A DNA stretch of 58,812 nucleotides from Omnitrophica WOR_2 bacterium GWF2_43_52 (GCA_001805445.1 MHGF01000008.1:1-58812), one strand, 5' to 3'; numbered from the stretch's first letter, positions 39,933 through 47,995 are shown. The notes: generated from the sequence alone by a model not told the origin. A program made the numbers and translations.

Positions 39933-40550
39933 ATGCAAGGCAAAAAGGGGTTTACCCCGTTAGAAAGCCCCGCCATTTATGGCGGGGATGAAAGATGTGA
40001 AAGTTTAATTCCTTATAGAAAGGGCAGGGTAAAAGCCCCGTTCTTTCTAACGGGGTTTACTTTGATAGAGTTGAGTATCAGTGTGAGCATGTTTATTATT
40101 ATAATGTTGGTTGCCGCGTATGTTTTTCGTTCGGTGCTCATAAGCTGGTCAAGCCAGGAAACAAGGACAGGCCTGGCTATAGGCCTTGACAGGGCTGTTG
40201 AGGAGATGTCAAGGGATTTACGTAAGGCTCGGGCTGTCCAGGCAGTCAATGATGAAATAAGGTTTAGGCAGGGTGTCAGCAGTTATTATATCTATTATTT
40301 TTATAACCCGAATGATGCATACCCTCTTGCTTTTTCACAAGGGCTGTATCAGTTAAAGAAGGAGGCCTTATCCGGAGGGATAGACGGAAACTTTACCTAT
40401 GGCGCGGGCCAGCCAATACTTAATGATGTACTTGCTCCTGTGACATCAGATTTATCTATGAGCGGTAACCTGACAACCATAGATGTAAGCGTAAGAAGGC
40501 ACGATGAAACAATAAGGGCCAGGACTCAGGTTCGGCCGAGGAATTTTTAA
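39933..40550 (+). CDS. Minor pseudopilin, GspJ/PilW-like, with repeat-extended leader
   Basis: 205 residues. The true class III signal is GFTLIELSISVSMFIIIMLVAAYVF at residues 41-65, giving a 41-residue leader instead of 5-6. The reason is a 105-bp insert: the frame begins MQGKKGFT, breaks into about 35 insert-coded residues (PLESPAIYGGDE...APFFLT), then repeats GFT and continues LIELS. Removing the insert gives MQGKKGFTLIELS, a normal leader. The rest (VEEMSRDLRKARAVQAVNDEIRF) is GspJ-like. Whether prepilin peptidase still cleaves is unknown; no better start codon lies between. Confidence 0.88.
   Translation: MQGKKGFTPLESPAIYGGDERCESLIPYRKGRVKAPFFLTGFTLIELSISVSMFIIIMLVAAYVFRSVLISWSSQETRTGLAIGLDRAVEEMSRDLRKARAVQAVNDEIRFRQGVSSYYIYYFYNPNDAYPLAFSQGLYQLKKEALSGGIDGNFTYGAGQPILNDVLAPVTSDLSMSGNLTTIDVSVRRHDETIRARTQVRPRNF
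39956..40060. mobile_element. 105-bp palindromic insert with GGGGTTTAC duplication
   Basis: Direct repeats GGGGTTTAC at 39947-39955 and 40052-40060 look like a target duplication. Inside, 13-bp inverted ends CCCCGTTAGAAAG (39955-39967) and CTTTCTAACGGGG (40043-40055) enclose CCCCGCC-ATTTAT-GGCGGGG. The length is a multiple of three and no stop is made. Confidence 0.88.
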
Positions 40551-40560
40551 GGTGAGCAGG

Positions 40561-41421
40561 ATGAAATTGTCATGGCCAGGCCAACGCGGGGCAGTAATGC
40601 TTTTTACTTTCATTGTGATGACAACCCTTACCGCTGTTACCGTTACTTTTTTATCAATGAGCGCAATTCAAATTAAAGCAAAAGGCGATGATATCGCAAG
40701 CTCAAAGGCATTGTGGCTGGCGGAGGCAGGATTGCAAAAGGCGGCCTGGAATTTAAAAACCCCTGTAGCCAGCGGCGGACAGGGAGAGGATTGGGTGAGC
40801 CCGGGGACGACTGAAAATTTGGGGAATGGAAGTTATACGATGGCTGTGGCTCGATGGGATTTCGCGTTAGCAGTTAACGGTTCATCCGCGGCGGCTACCT
40901 CAGAGCAAGGCGCTAATGTCGCCGCGAATGCTATTGACGCCAGTGACGCGACCTATTGGGAATCGGTGAATCAGCCTACGCCGGCAAATCCCGAAGAAAT
41001 TATTATAACTTTTCCCTATACGCTTATTCTTAATAAGGCGCGTTTCTTAATTCCTTCAGCCACTAACCGTGTGCCAAGAAACTATTCTTGGCAAGTATCC
41101 ACTGACGGCATTACGTATACAACAGTAGTGAATGTGGTAAATAATGAAAACCCTGACGTCACGGATAGCTTTAGCGCTGTTTCTAACGTGAATTATCTTA
41201 AGCTTAAAGTTACCTCGGTAGGCATTGTTACTCCTCCTCGGGGAGGGCCTGGGGTGCCGCGGGTTTTCATAGCGGCCTTGGAGGCTCTGGGGTCAAAGAT
41301 TACTCTAACGGCAAGCGTGAACGGGCTAAACAGAAGAATAGAGCAGACAGTGGTAGCCGATGACGCGACCCAGACAGCGTTTGATCAGATTGACTGGAAT
41401 GAGATATTCCCCGCGAGTTAA
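40561..41421 (+). CDS. PilX/GspK-like pilin-family protein with an F5/8 type C (discoidin) domain
   Basis: 286 residues from ATG 40561 (GTG 40552 also possible). The N-terminus GQRGAVMLFTFIVMTTLTAVTVTFLSM is a membrane helix of the PilX/GspK type, with ASSKALWLAEAGLQKAAWNL following, diagnostic of that family. From about residue 100 to 225 a discoidin-like domain appears: EQGANVAANAIDASDATYWES, IIITFPYTLILNKARFL, YSWQVSTDGITYTTVVN and NYLKLKVTSVG. Such domains bind carbohydrates or lipids, so this subunit may serve adhesion or substrate choice at the fibre tip. This is inferred. Confidence 0.85.
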   Translation: MKLSWPGQRGAVMLFTFIVMTTLTAVTVTFLSMSAIQIKAKGDDIASSKALWLAEAGLQKAAWNLKTPVASGGQGEDWVSPGTTENLGNGSYTMAVARWDFALAVNGSSAAATSEQGANVAANAIDASDATYWESVNQPTPANPEEIIITFPYTLILNKARFLIPSATNRVPRNYSWQVSTDGITYTTVVNVVNNENPDVTDSFSAVSNVNYLKLKVTSVGIVTPPRGGPGVPRVFIAALEALGSKITLTASVNGLNRRIEQTVVADDATQTAFDQIDWNEIFPAS

Positions 41422-41424
41422 AAT

Positions 41425-43005
41425 ATGAATAAGACGCTCAATTTTGATTTCTTTCCTAAGGAAAAATATATTGTAGGCTTGGATATTGGCAATAGCTCAA
41501 TTAAATTAGCCCACTTTAGAGCGGACGATGGCATAGGGCATTTACTAGCTGTTCGTTCTATAGAGGTTTCTAAGGAGAAAGGCGCCTGCTTTGCCATAAA
41601 GGAGATTCTTTCCGGAATTGACATTCCTCATACGCGGTTTGTTACCCTGCTTAATTCCCCACAGGCAATGGTCAAAAGAATAGTGGTTCCCCCCATGCCG
41701 CAGGCTGAATTAAAGGATGCGCTGGCCTTAGAAGTAAAGAATTACTTTCCATTTCCCGTGAATGATTGCCAGATTGATTTTGAGGTTGTTGGCGAGGTAT
41801 TGGAAAAAGGCGCGACGAAAATAGAGCTTCTTCTGGCGGTATGCCCTCATCAGGCAATTAAGGAGCATATCGCCTTATTGCATCAGGCAGGTGTAAACCC
41901 CGCGCAGATAATTCATCCCAGTCTTGCTCTTTATAACCTCCTAAGGCGCTCTTTTGTAAAAGAGGCTTTAAGCTTCGCGGTGATTGATATCGGTAAAATA
42001 TTCAGTGAGCTTGTTATCGTAAGGGATGGAAAATTTGTTTTTAGCCGTAAAATCCCTATTTCCGGCGATGATTTTACGAAGGCGTTAACCGCGACTTTAT
42101 TTTCCGAACATGGGAAGATTCAATTAAGCTATGAAGACGCGGAGAGGATAAAATGTGACTATGGCATACCCGCGGAAAATAGCACGCAGTTTATTGAAAA
42201 TCTTATTGCCATAAGCCAGGTGCGTTTTTTACTCAGGCCATTGGCTGAGAAGCTGGCGCATGAAATTGAGCGTTCCTTTGATTCTTACCAGGAAGAGTCA
42301 TATGGCCAAAGAGTGGAGAAGCTTATCCTTATGGGTGGGGCAAGCCGCCTTAAGGGATTAGACGCGTTTCTTAGAGAAACCTTGGAGCTTGAGACAATCA
42401 TGTATAGCGCGCTCGATGGAATAAGCGTTGATAGCCATGCGCTTAACGAAAAGGTGAACATCAATTGTTTTGCGGGTGCTCTTGGCTGCGGAATGCAGAG
42501 TCCCACAGGAATTAACCTTTTACCTTTAGAAATGAAACAGGCGATGCAGCGCTTAGTGCTTCGAGGCCTTATAAAGGCCGCGGTAACCGGTTGTGTAACG
42601 TTGGTTATCCTTTTATTTGTCGGCCTGCGTATTCAGGCTGTTGTCTTAAACAAAAAGATCGCCAGCGCGGAGTTTCAGTTGCAGGCCTTGGAGCGGGAAA
42701 TCGGAGAAATGAAAAGTTGGGGGGTCTTCAAGGATTTTTTCAACGCGCAAATTTACGGTGAAGACATAATGAAAGAGATCAGTAACCGTATACCGGATGG
42801 GCTTTGTTTAAGGGAAATTACTCTTAACCGTAATGCCCTTGAGATACGAGGAATAATACCTGTTGCCTATCGGGACAAAGAAGGCCTGCTTTCAGGTTTT
42901 ATCCGTTCCTTGGAAGCAGGGATATTTAAAAATGTAAGGCTTAATGCTATTTCCGAAACAGCCGGCGTCAAGGAATTTAAGCTTATGGTGGAGCTAAAAG
43001 AGTGA
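41425..43005 (+). CDS. PilM-PilN fusion (GspL-like assembly protein)
   Basis: 526 residues. Residues 1-360 are an actin-like PilM domain: YIVGLDIGNSSIKLAHF, VVPPMPQAELKDALALEVKNYFPFP, VIDIGKIFSELVIVRDG, KLILMGGASRLKGLDAFL. Then GINLLPLEM starts a PilN-type part: one membrane helix (about 385-408), a coiled coil and a ferredoxin-like periplasmic domain ending VRLNAISETAGVKEFKLMVELKE. In most pilus systems these are two genes; the fused plan equals GspL of type II secretion. It bridges the ATPase and periplasmic parts. The next gene overlaps its stop. Confidence 0.9.
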   Translation: MNKTLNFDFFPKEKYIVGLDIGNSSIKLAHFRADDGIGHLLAVRSIEVSKEKGACFAIKEILSGIDIPHTRFVTLLNSPQAMVKRIVVPPMPQAELKDALALEVKNYFPFPVNDCQIDFEVVGEVLEKGATKIELLLAVCPHQAIKEHIALLHQAGVNPAQIIHPSLALYNLLRRSFVKEALSFAVIDIGKIFSELVIVRDGKFVFSRKIPISGDDFTKALTATLFSEHGKIQLSYEDAERIKCDYGIPAENSTQFIENLIAISQVRFLLRPLAEKLAHEIERSFDSYQEESYGQRVEKLILMGGASRLKGLDAFLRETLELETIMYSALDGISVDSHALNEKVNINCFAGALGCGMQSPTGINLLPLEMKQAMQRLVLRGLIKAAVTGCVTLVILLFVGLRIQAVVLNKKIASAEFQLQALEREIGEMKSWGVFKDFFNAQIYGEDIMKEISNRIPDGLCLREITLNRNALEIRGIIPVAYRDKEGLLSGFIRSLEAGIFKNVRLNAISETAGVKEFKLMVELKE

Positions 43006-43523
43006 AAAATGTAAACGCCATGTTTACTAAGAGGAATGCCTTGATTATTGTGGCATCAGGAAGCGCGCTGTGCTTGACAGTGGCAACGCTATTTTTATTT
43101 CTTCCGCTTGTCAGGGAAAACAGGAAAAAAAGCATTGGCTTGGCGGCACTTACGAAGGAGCTTGCCTACGGCTATCACTATGTAGCAATGGTACAAAGAA
43201 GCGGCGCCGCTAAGAAACTTATCCCGCAGGCGGATGTTTCCTGGGCCATTGATGCTATTACAAAAGAGGCAAGGAAGCACAGGCTTATTGTTAAAACAGC
43301 CAGCCAGAAAGATGTTGTGGATACGGGAAATTTCTATTGCCTGCTTCCTTTGGAAATAGAATTAGAAGGCGGGTATAGGGATATAGGGCTTTTTTTTCAC
43401 GCCCTTGAAGTGATCCCCGGTGTTTTTGTGAATGTGGATACGTTCACCCTGCGCTATGACGAAGCTATTGCTCCGAGGCTTTCATTGCGGCTTATACTGC
43501 AGCTCTACGTTAGCAAGGGATAA
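43002..43523 (+). CDS. PilO/GspM-like assembly protein
   Basis: 173 residues from a GTG overlapping the previous stop (GTGA); ATG 43020 is an alternative. One membrane helix (about 12-33), a short coiled segment, then a periplasmic ferredoxin-like domain with WAIDAITKEARKHRLIVKTASQ and LPLEIELEGGYRDIGLFFHALEVIPGVFVNVDTF, the PilO pattern. It should pair with the PilN part of the preceding protein. Confidence 0.85.
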   Translation: MKNVNAMFTKRNALIIVASGSALCLTVATLFLFLPLVRENRKKSIGLAALTKELAYGYHYVAMVQRSGAAKKLIPQADVSWAIDAITKEARKHRLIVKTASQKDVVDTGNFYCLLPLEIELEGGYRDIGLFFHALEVIPGVFVNVDTFTLRYDEAIAPRLSLRLILQLYVSKG

Positions 43524-43525
43524 AA

Positions 43526-43921
43526 ATGAACAAGCAAAAAATAGTCTTCATCGTTTTAATCGTGATATCGTGCTTAGTCTGGAGTAGAAACCTGAAACTA
43601 CAAACTGCCAGTAAGAGGCCGGGCGCGGCTGGTAACAAAAATGTAGTTTCTCTTGAGGGCCTCGCTCAGATGCCGGCGCGTTCTTCATACGCGGCGTGGG
43701 TACGGGATCCTTTTACTGTAGACAAGAAAATAGATAAGTCATCAAGCGATATTCAGCTTAAGGGGATTATGTTTGATCCTTCCGACTGCTATGCTTTAAT
43801 TAACGATCAGGTAGCCCACATTGGAGATGTGGTTCAAGGTGCTCGAATTATCAACATAACCAAGGATACGGTGATTTTAAATGACGGCGGAGAGGATTTT
43901 GAATTAAAACTTTCTGACTAG
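43526..43921 (+). CDS. PilP/GspC-like periplasmic protein
   Basis: 131 residues. One N-terminal membrane helix (about 6-22), a disordered stretch, then WVRDPFTV and a small beta domain IQLKGIMFDPSDCYALINDQVAHIGDVVQGARIINITKDTVILNDGGEDFELKL. That is the homology-region fold of GspC and PilP, which contacts the secretin. The secretin gene itself is not in the window. Last gene of the cluster; the spacer to 44037 holds no gene. Confidence 0.82.
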   Translation: MNKQKIVFIVLIVISCLVWSRNLKLQTASKRPGAAGNKNVVSLEGLAQMPARSSYAAWVRDPFTVDKKIDKSSSDIQLKGIMFDPSDCYALINDQVAHIGDVVQGARIINITKDTVILNDGGEDFELKLSD

Positions 43922-44024
43922 CACTTTTTGGGGGGATTGTTCTGCTTGTAAAATTATTCCGCGGGTATTTCGCGCGGCATGGTTACCTAAAAAAAGAGTA
44001 TTTTTCCGATTATATAATTCGTGC

Positions 44025-44030
44025 TACAAT
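44025..44030 (+). promoter_or_regulatory. -10 box close to the amidase start
   Basis: TACAAT ends 7 nt before ATG 44038, and the -35 (TTTTCC at 17 bp) is poor. If used, the mRNA would be leaderless. Confidence 0.45.
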
Positions 44031-44037
44031 TATGCCT

Positions 44038-45189
44038 ATGTATAGAAGCGGCAGAAAAACGTTTAACCAGGTGTTCCTGAGCCTAACGAGGTACGCTACT
44101 GTTGGTTTCAGCCTTGCCTTGGCACTGGCTATGAATGGCTGCGCCACCGTTTCCCACCGTCAGGACAAGGTGGCGGGATTTCCGTTGCAAACCTTATCGG
44201 TTAAGGGCAAGGTTTATTTTCCCTTGGTAGATGTCTGTTCTTATCTGAAGATTGAGTGCGACTATGATGCTTTAGGCAGGCAGATAAGTTTAAGAAAAGC
44301 GGATACCGAAGTAAAGCTTCTCCTGGACAGTTCGATGATTTTAGTTAATGGCTCAGCCCTTGATATTGAAGAACCCGTTGTGCTTACCGAAAATGGAGTC
44401 GCGGCAGTTCCTTTGCAATTTAAGGCCAGGGTGCTTGATAGGTTTTATTGCCAACTGCCTCTTAACGAGCCTCAGGAATCGGTTTTGCCGCTTAGGATTA
44501 GGCGCGTGGTGGTGGATGCCGGCCATGGCGGCCATGATCCCGGAGCAATCGGGAGGACGGGGTTACGTGAAAAAGATGTTAATTTGGATATTGCAAAGCG
44601 CCTTTCCAGCCTTTTACGTACCAGGGGAATAGATGTGGTGATGACCCGGCCTATAGATACATTTATTTCCTTAGAAAAAAGAGCTGATATCGCCAACCGC
44701 GCGAACGCGGATCTTTTTATCAGCGTTCATTCAAATTCAGCGCGTACTTCAGGGCTCAATGGTTTTGAGGTTTATTATGTCAGCGAGAAAATGAATGATG
44801 TCTCTCGTGCGCTGGCCGCGGCTAAAACCGCTTCTTTGGATTTTTCTCCGGGTTCTTTTTATAATAGCTCTTTGGATTTAAAAGTAACCCTGTGGGATAT
44901 TCTCTATACCCAGAATCGGGCGGAATCTATCGTATTGGCTCAGAATATATGCCAGGAAGCCAACCGCGGCATTGGCGTAAAGATTTTGGGTGTCAAGGGG
45001 GCACGGTTTTCGGTGTTGCGGGGAACACGGATTCCCGGGGTGCTGGTTGAGGTAGGATTTCTCTCGCATCCTACCGAAGAGCGCCGCTTAAGAAATGGTT
45101 TCTACCGCCAGCAGGTCGCTGAGGCATTGTGCTCCGGAATCATTAATTACGGCAGGCAATATGACCTGGCGAGCGCTACCTATAAATAA
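44038..45189 (+). CDS. N-acetylmuramoyl-L-alanine amidase (Amidase_3) lipoprotein
   Basis: About 383 residues from ATG 44038 (44032 also possible). A signal peptide ends at lipobox MNGC. Residues about 50-150 look like a copper-amine-oxidase N-type or AMIN-like beta domain (VYFPLVDVCSYLKIECDYD). The catalytic domain has VVVDAGHGGHDPGAIG (Zn His), NLDIAKRLSSLL, VVMTRPIDTFISLEKRADIANRANADLFISVHSN (second His) and GVLVEVGFLSHPTEE (catalytic Glu). It cuts the amide bond between MurNAc and stem peptide in the periplasm, in cell separation or remodelling. Confidence 0.94.
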   Translation: MYRSGRKTFNQVFLSLTRYATVGFSLALALAMNGCATVSHRQDKVAGFPLQTLSVKGKVYFPLVDVCSYLKIECDYDALGRQISLRKADTEVKLLLDSSMILVNGSALDIEEPVVLTENGVAAVPLQFKARVLDRFYCQLPLNEPQESVLPLRIRRVVVDAGHGGHDPGAIGRTGLREKDVNLDIAKRLSSLLRTRGIDVVMTRPIDTFISLEKRADIANRANADLFISVHSNSARTSGLNGFEVYYVSEKMNDVSRALAAAKTASLDFSPGSFYNSSLDLKVTLWDILYTQNRAESIVLAQNICQEANRGIGVKILGVKGARFSVLRGTRIPGVLVEVGFLSHPTEERRLRNGFYRQQVAEALCSGIINYGRQYDLASATYK

Positions 45190-45208
45190 GAGAAAGAAAA
45201 ATCTAACA

Positions 45209-46009
45209 ATGCAGAAAGCAATCGGTGTTTTTGATTCCGGAGTCGGCGGTTTAACTGTAGTTAAAGAGCTTATCCATCAACTGCCGAACGAAGATATTAT
45301 CTATTTTGGAGATACGGCGCGGGTTCCTTACGGTATAAAGTCAAAGGAAACGATTATCCGCTTTTCAATTGAGAATATCCTGTTTCTTTTAAAGCAGGAG
45401 GTAAAACTTATTTGTGTTGCCTGTAACACCGTCTCAAGCATCGCCCTGCCGGCAATTAAGAATCATTTTCGCGTGCCTATTGTCGGGGTTTTGTCTCCCG
45501 GAGCCCGAGAGGCCGTGTATGCCACCAAGAATAAACGTATTGGTGTCATCGGGACAAAGGCTACTATTACTAGCCAGGCCTACGAAAAGGAAATCCGGAT
45601 GCTTGACCCAACCATCAGGATTGTTTCTCAGGCCTGTCCTTTGTTTGTTCCCTTTGTTGAGGAGGGCTGGCTTAATGGCCGGGCGGTTGAGGATGTGGCA
45701 AAAGTTTACCTGACATCTCTTAAGAAGGCTGGGGTTGATACTATTATTTTAGGATGCACCCATTATCCCTTGCTAAAGCCTGTCATCAGAAAGGTGATGG
45801 GGCAGGCCGTTGTATTGATAGACTCAGCAAAACAGGTAGCCACAGAGGTAAAGCAGATTTTGGCAAATGAAGCCCTGCTTGAGGCTAAGAGCCATAGGCC
45901 GGACAGGGCATTTTATGTTTCTGACGGCCCGGCATGGTTTAGCGGGCTGGCGAAAAGATTTTTGGGATATTCTTTAAAAACAGTTACCAAGGTTGACCCG
46001 ATTGTTTAG
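45209..46009 (+). CDS. murI: Glutamate racemase
   Basis: 266 residues from ATG 45209. IGVFDSGVGGLTVVKEL starts the fold; catalytic cysteines are in LICVACNTVSSIALP and IILGCTHYPLLKPV; YFGDTARVPYGIKS binds substrate. It supplies D-glutamate for peptidoglycan, complementing alr and the preceding amidase. A longer frame to 45095 lies inside the amidase gene and is not used. The end is 12 bp before queD. Confidence 0.96.
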   Translation: MQKAIGVFDSGVGGLTVVKELIHQLPNEDIIYFGDTARVPYGIKSKETIIRFSIENILFLLKQEVKLICVACNTVSSIALPAIKNHFRVPIVGVLSPGAREAVYATKNKRIGVIGTKATITSQAYEKEIRMLDPTIRIVSQACPLFVPFVEEGWLNGRAVEDVAKVYLTSLKKAGVDTIILGCTHYPLLKPVIRKVMGQAVVLIDSAKQVATEVKQILANEALLEAKSHRPDRAFYVSDGPAWFSGLAKRFLGYSLKTVTKVDPIV

Positions 46010-46021
46010 GGATGGCGCGCT

Positions 46022-46390
46022 ATGTATAAATTAAGGGTTACATCAGAATTCAGCGCCGCGCACAATTTGCGCGAGTATAAAGGTAAATGTGAAGCCCTGC
46101 ACGGCCATAACTGGAAAGTAGAGGTTGTTATTGCCGCAAAGAATGCCAATAGGCAAGGACTGGTAGTTGATTTTCATGAAATAAAGAAAATGGTAAAGGC
46201 AGTTTTAGAAGAGCTTGACCATAGCTATTTGAATCAGCGTGACTATTTTAAAAAGCATAATCCCACCTCAGAGAATCTTGCCAAATATATCTTTGATGAA
46301 ATCAAGGCTCAGATACCATCAAAAAAAATCAGGCTGCAGGAAGTCACGGTCTGGGAATCGGATCAATGCTCGGCAACCTATTCTAGGTAA
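46022..46390 (+). CDS. queD: 6-carboxytetrahydropterin synthase QueD
   Basis: 122 residues. Zinc ligands are His in FSAAHNL and the HGHNW pair; the catalytic Cys is in KCEALHGHNW; LVVDFHEIKK, LDHSYLN and VTVWESDQCSATY complete the 6-pyruvoyl-tetrahydropterin synthase pattern. It turns dihydroneopterin triphosphate into 6-carboxytetrahydropterin, first dedicated step to queuosine. The stop touches the queC start. queE and queF follow; GTP cyclohydrolase is not here. Confidence 0.96.
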   Translation: MYKLRVTSEFSAAHNLREYKGKCEALHGHNWKVEVVIAAKNANRQGLVVDFHEIKKMVKAVLEELDHSYLNQRDYFKKHNPTSENLAKYIFDEIKAQIPSKKIRLQEVTVWESDQCSATYSR

Positions 46391-47070
46391 TGAAGAAGGC
46401 CGTGGTTCTTTTATCCGGAGGCCTGGATTCTGCTACGTCCTTGTATTTCGCCAAGAATAAGGGATTTGAGTGTGTTTGCCTTATTTTCCGTTATGGCCAA
46501 CGCCATGTAAAGGAGATAGCTGCCGCAAAGAAGATAGCGCGGCGCGCGCGGTGCCGATGGCAGGTAGTGACACTATCGTTACCGTGGAAGGGCTCGAGCT
46601 TATTAGACAGAGAGATGAAGATACCTGTGGCCACCACGTCACAAGGCCACCATGTCACTAGTGTCCCCAACACCTATGTGCCCGCGCGGAACATCATTTT
46701 TTTGAGTTTCGCGTTATCCTATGCCGAAGCGAGCGGGGCAAGAACCATATTTATCGGGGCTAATGCCATAGATTACAGCGGCTATCCGGATTGCCGGCCG
46801 GAATTTTATCGGGCATTTGTGAAAGCGGCTCAATTAGGAACGAAGACTGGAATTGAAGGGTTTCCTATTAAGATTATAACTCCCCTTATTACTAAAACCA
46901 AGGCGCGGATAATAAAGCTTGGTATGAAATTAGGGGTGCCCTATGAGTTAACATGGTCGTGTTATAAAGGCGCTCTAGTACCCTGTGGCGAGTGCGAGAG
47001 CTGTAGGTTTAGGGAAAAAGGATTTAGCGAAGCAGGTATCGAGGACCCTGTACTCCGGAGTAGAAAGTAG
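46390..47070 (+). CDS. queC: 7-cyano-7-deazaguanine synthase QueC
   Basis: 226 residues. VVLLSGGLDSATSL is the PP-loop; YGQRHVKEIAAAKKIARR, NTYVPARNIIFLSFALSYAE, DYSGYPDCRPEFY and the zinc set CYKGALVPCGECESC are present. It turns 7-carboxy-7-deazaguanine into preQ0 with ATP and ammonia. The variable loop before NTYVPARN (VATTSQGHHVTSVP) is coded by GTCAC/CCACC words like those of the 8-bp array. The tail runs into a GTAGAAAGTAG word array (LRSRK), so the natural C-terminus may have been altered. Confidence 0.95.
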   Translation: MKKAVVLLSGGLDSATSLYFAKNKGFECVCLIFRYGQRHVKEIAAAKKIARRARCRWQVVTLSLPWKGSSLLDREMKIPVATTSQGHHVTSVPNTYVPARNIIFLSFALSYAEASGARTIFIGANAIDYSGYPDCRPEFYRAFVKAAQLGTKTGIEGFPIKIITPLITKTKARIIKLGMKLGVPYELTWSCYKGALVPCGECESCRFREKGFSEAGIEDPVLRSRK

Positions 47071-47094
47071 TAAGTAGAAAGTAGTGAGTAAATT
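47060..47094. repeat. AGTAGAAAGTAGTAAGTAG word array
   Basis: Begins in the last queC codons (its TAG stop lies in it) and continues to GTAGTGAGTA. Same words as at 37298 and 39533. Confidence 0.85.
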
Positions 47095-47213
47095 GACGAG
47101 GGACGATGGACGATGGACGATAGACGATAGACGATAGACGATAGACGATAGACGATAGACGATAGACGATAGACGATAGACGATAGACGATAGACGATAG
47201 ACGATAGACGATA
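47095..47213. repeat. 7-bp tandem array (GACGATA)n before queE
   Basis: Seventeen units: GACGAGG, two GACGATG, then fourteen exact GACGATA copies (47116-47213). It ends 17 bp before the queE ATG. The minus-strand frame reading VYRLSSI repeats is only a shadow. Confidence 0.97.
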
Positions 47214-47230
47214 GTGTGGGGTATTACAGT

Positions 47231-47905
47231 ATGACAGGAAAGATTACAGAAATATTTGAGAGCATCCAGGGCGAAGGGGTTTATTTCGGCAAGAAACAGG
47301 TATTTGTGCGTTTTGCCCAATGTAACCTGCAGTGCAGCTATTGCGATACCGAGTTCAATCATTTCCGGGAATATGGCGTAGATGAGCTTTTATCCGCGAT
47401 TGCATCATATGAGGGAAACTACCATTCTATTTCTTTTACCGGTGGCGAACCTCTCTTACAGAAGGATTTCTTAAGAGAAAACTTATTGTTGCTAAAGCAG
47501 GCAGGAAATAAAACCTATTTGGAAACTAACGGAACGCTCCCTGAGGCCTTAGATGAGGTTATTGAGTTTGTTGACATTATCGCCATGGACATAAAGCTGC
47601 CCAGTTCAGGCAAGAGCTCTGGCGTTTATTGGGATGAACATCGCCGCTTTCTAAAAACCGCAAGCCAAAAAGAGGTTTTTATTAAAGCTGTTATAAGCAC
47701 TGCTACTACAGAAGAAGATTGTAAGGTAATGCTGGATTTGCTTAATGGAGAGAAGTATCTCGGAGTTCTGGTGTTACAGCCAAACAGTTTGGAAGATGGG
47801 CGGCAATTAGAAGAGAAATTAACTCTGTTTAAAAATTGGGGGGCACACTATCCTTTTTCGGTATGTGTTATGCCCCAGATGCATAAGCTATGGGGAGTAC
47901 GATGA
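47231..47905 (+). CDS. queE: 7-carboxy-7-deazaguanine synthase QueE (radical SAM)
   Basis: 224 residues from ATG 47231. ITEIFESIQGEGVYFGKKQVFVRFAQCNLQCSYCDTEF has the CxxxCxxC iron-sulfur motif; ISFTGGEPLLQKDFL binds SAM; TYLETNGTLPEAL and VDIIAMDIKLPSSG follow. It converts 6-carboxytetrahydropterin to CDG, between QueD and QueC. The array of 7-bp repeats ends just upstream, so its copy number would set the spacing of upstream signals. No strong ribosome site is visible. Confidence 0.95.
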   Translation: MTGKITEIFESIQGEGVYFGKKQVFVRFAQCNLQCSYCDTEFNHFREYGVDELLSAIASYEGNYHSISFTGGEPLLQKDFLRENLLLLKQAGNKTYLETNGTLPEALDEVIEFVDIIAMDIKLPSSGKSSGVYWDEHRRFLKTASQKEVFIKAVISTATTEEDCKVMLDLLNGEKYLGVLVLQPNSLEDGRQLEEKLTLFKNWGAHYPFSVCVMPQMHKLWGVR

Positions 47906-47995
47906 GACGAGGGGCGAACGACGTCCGCCACAAAGCGTTGGCGGACGCCCGCCAAAGCAGTATGGCGGGCGAGGGACGAGGGACGACGGACGAGA
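47906..47995. repeat. GGGACGA words with two embedded hairpins
   Basis: GAGACGAGGGGCGAACGA is followed by hairpins GTCCGCC...GGCGGAC (about 47922-47945) and GCCCGCC...GGCGGGC (about 47947-47970). Then GAGGGACGAGGGACGACGGACGAG words run on into the first queF codons. Confidence 0.85.

Noticed and set aside
43922-44037. A secretin or further Gsp gene after the PilP-like gene
   Set aside because: No open frame of useful size; the gap is AT-rich spacer with a possible -10 box.
46010-46021. preQ1 riboswitch before queD
   Set aside because: Only 12 bp separate murI and queD; there is no room and no motif.
47024-47362. Minus-strand frame with VYRLSSI repeats
   Set aside because: It is the complement of the 7-bp array and overlaps queC and queE; no independent coding signal.
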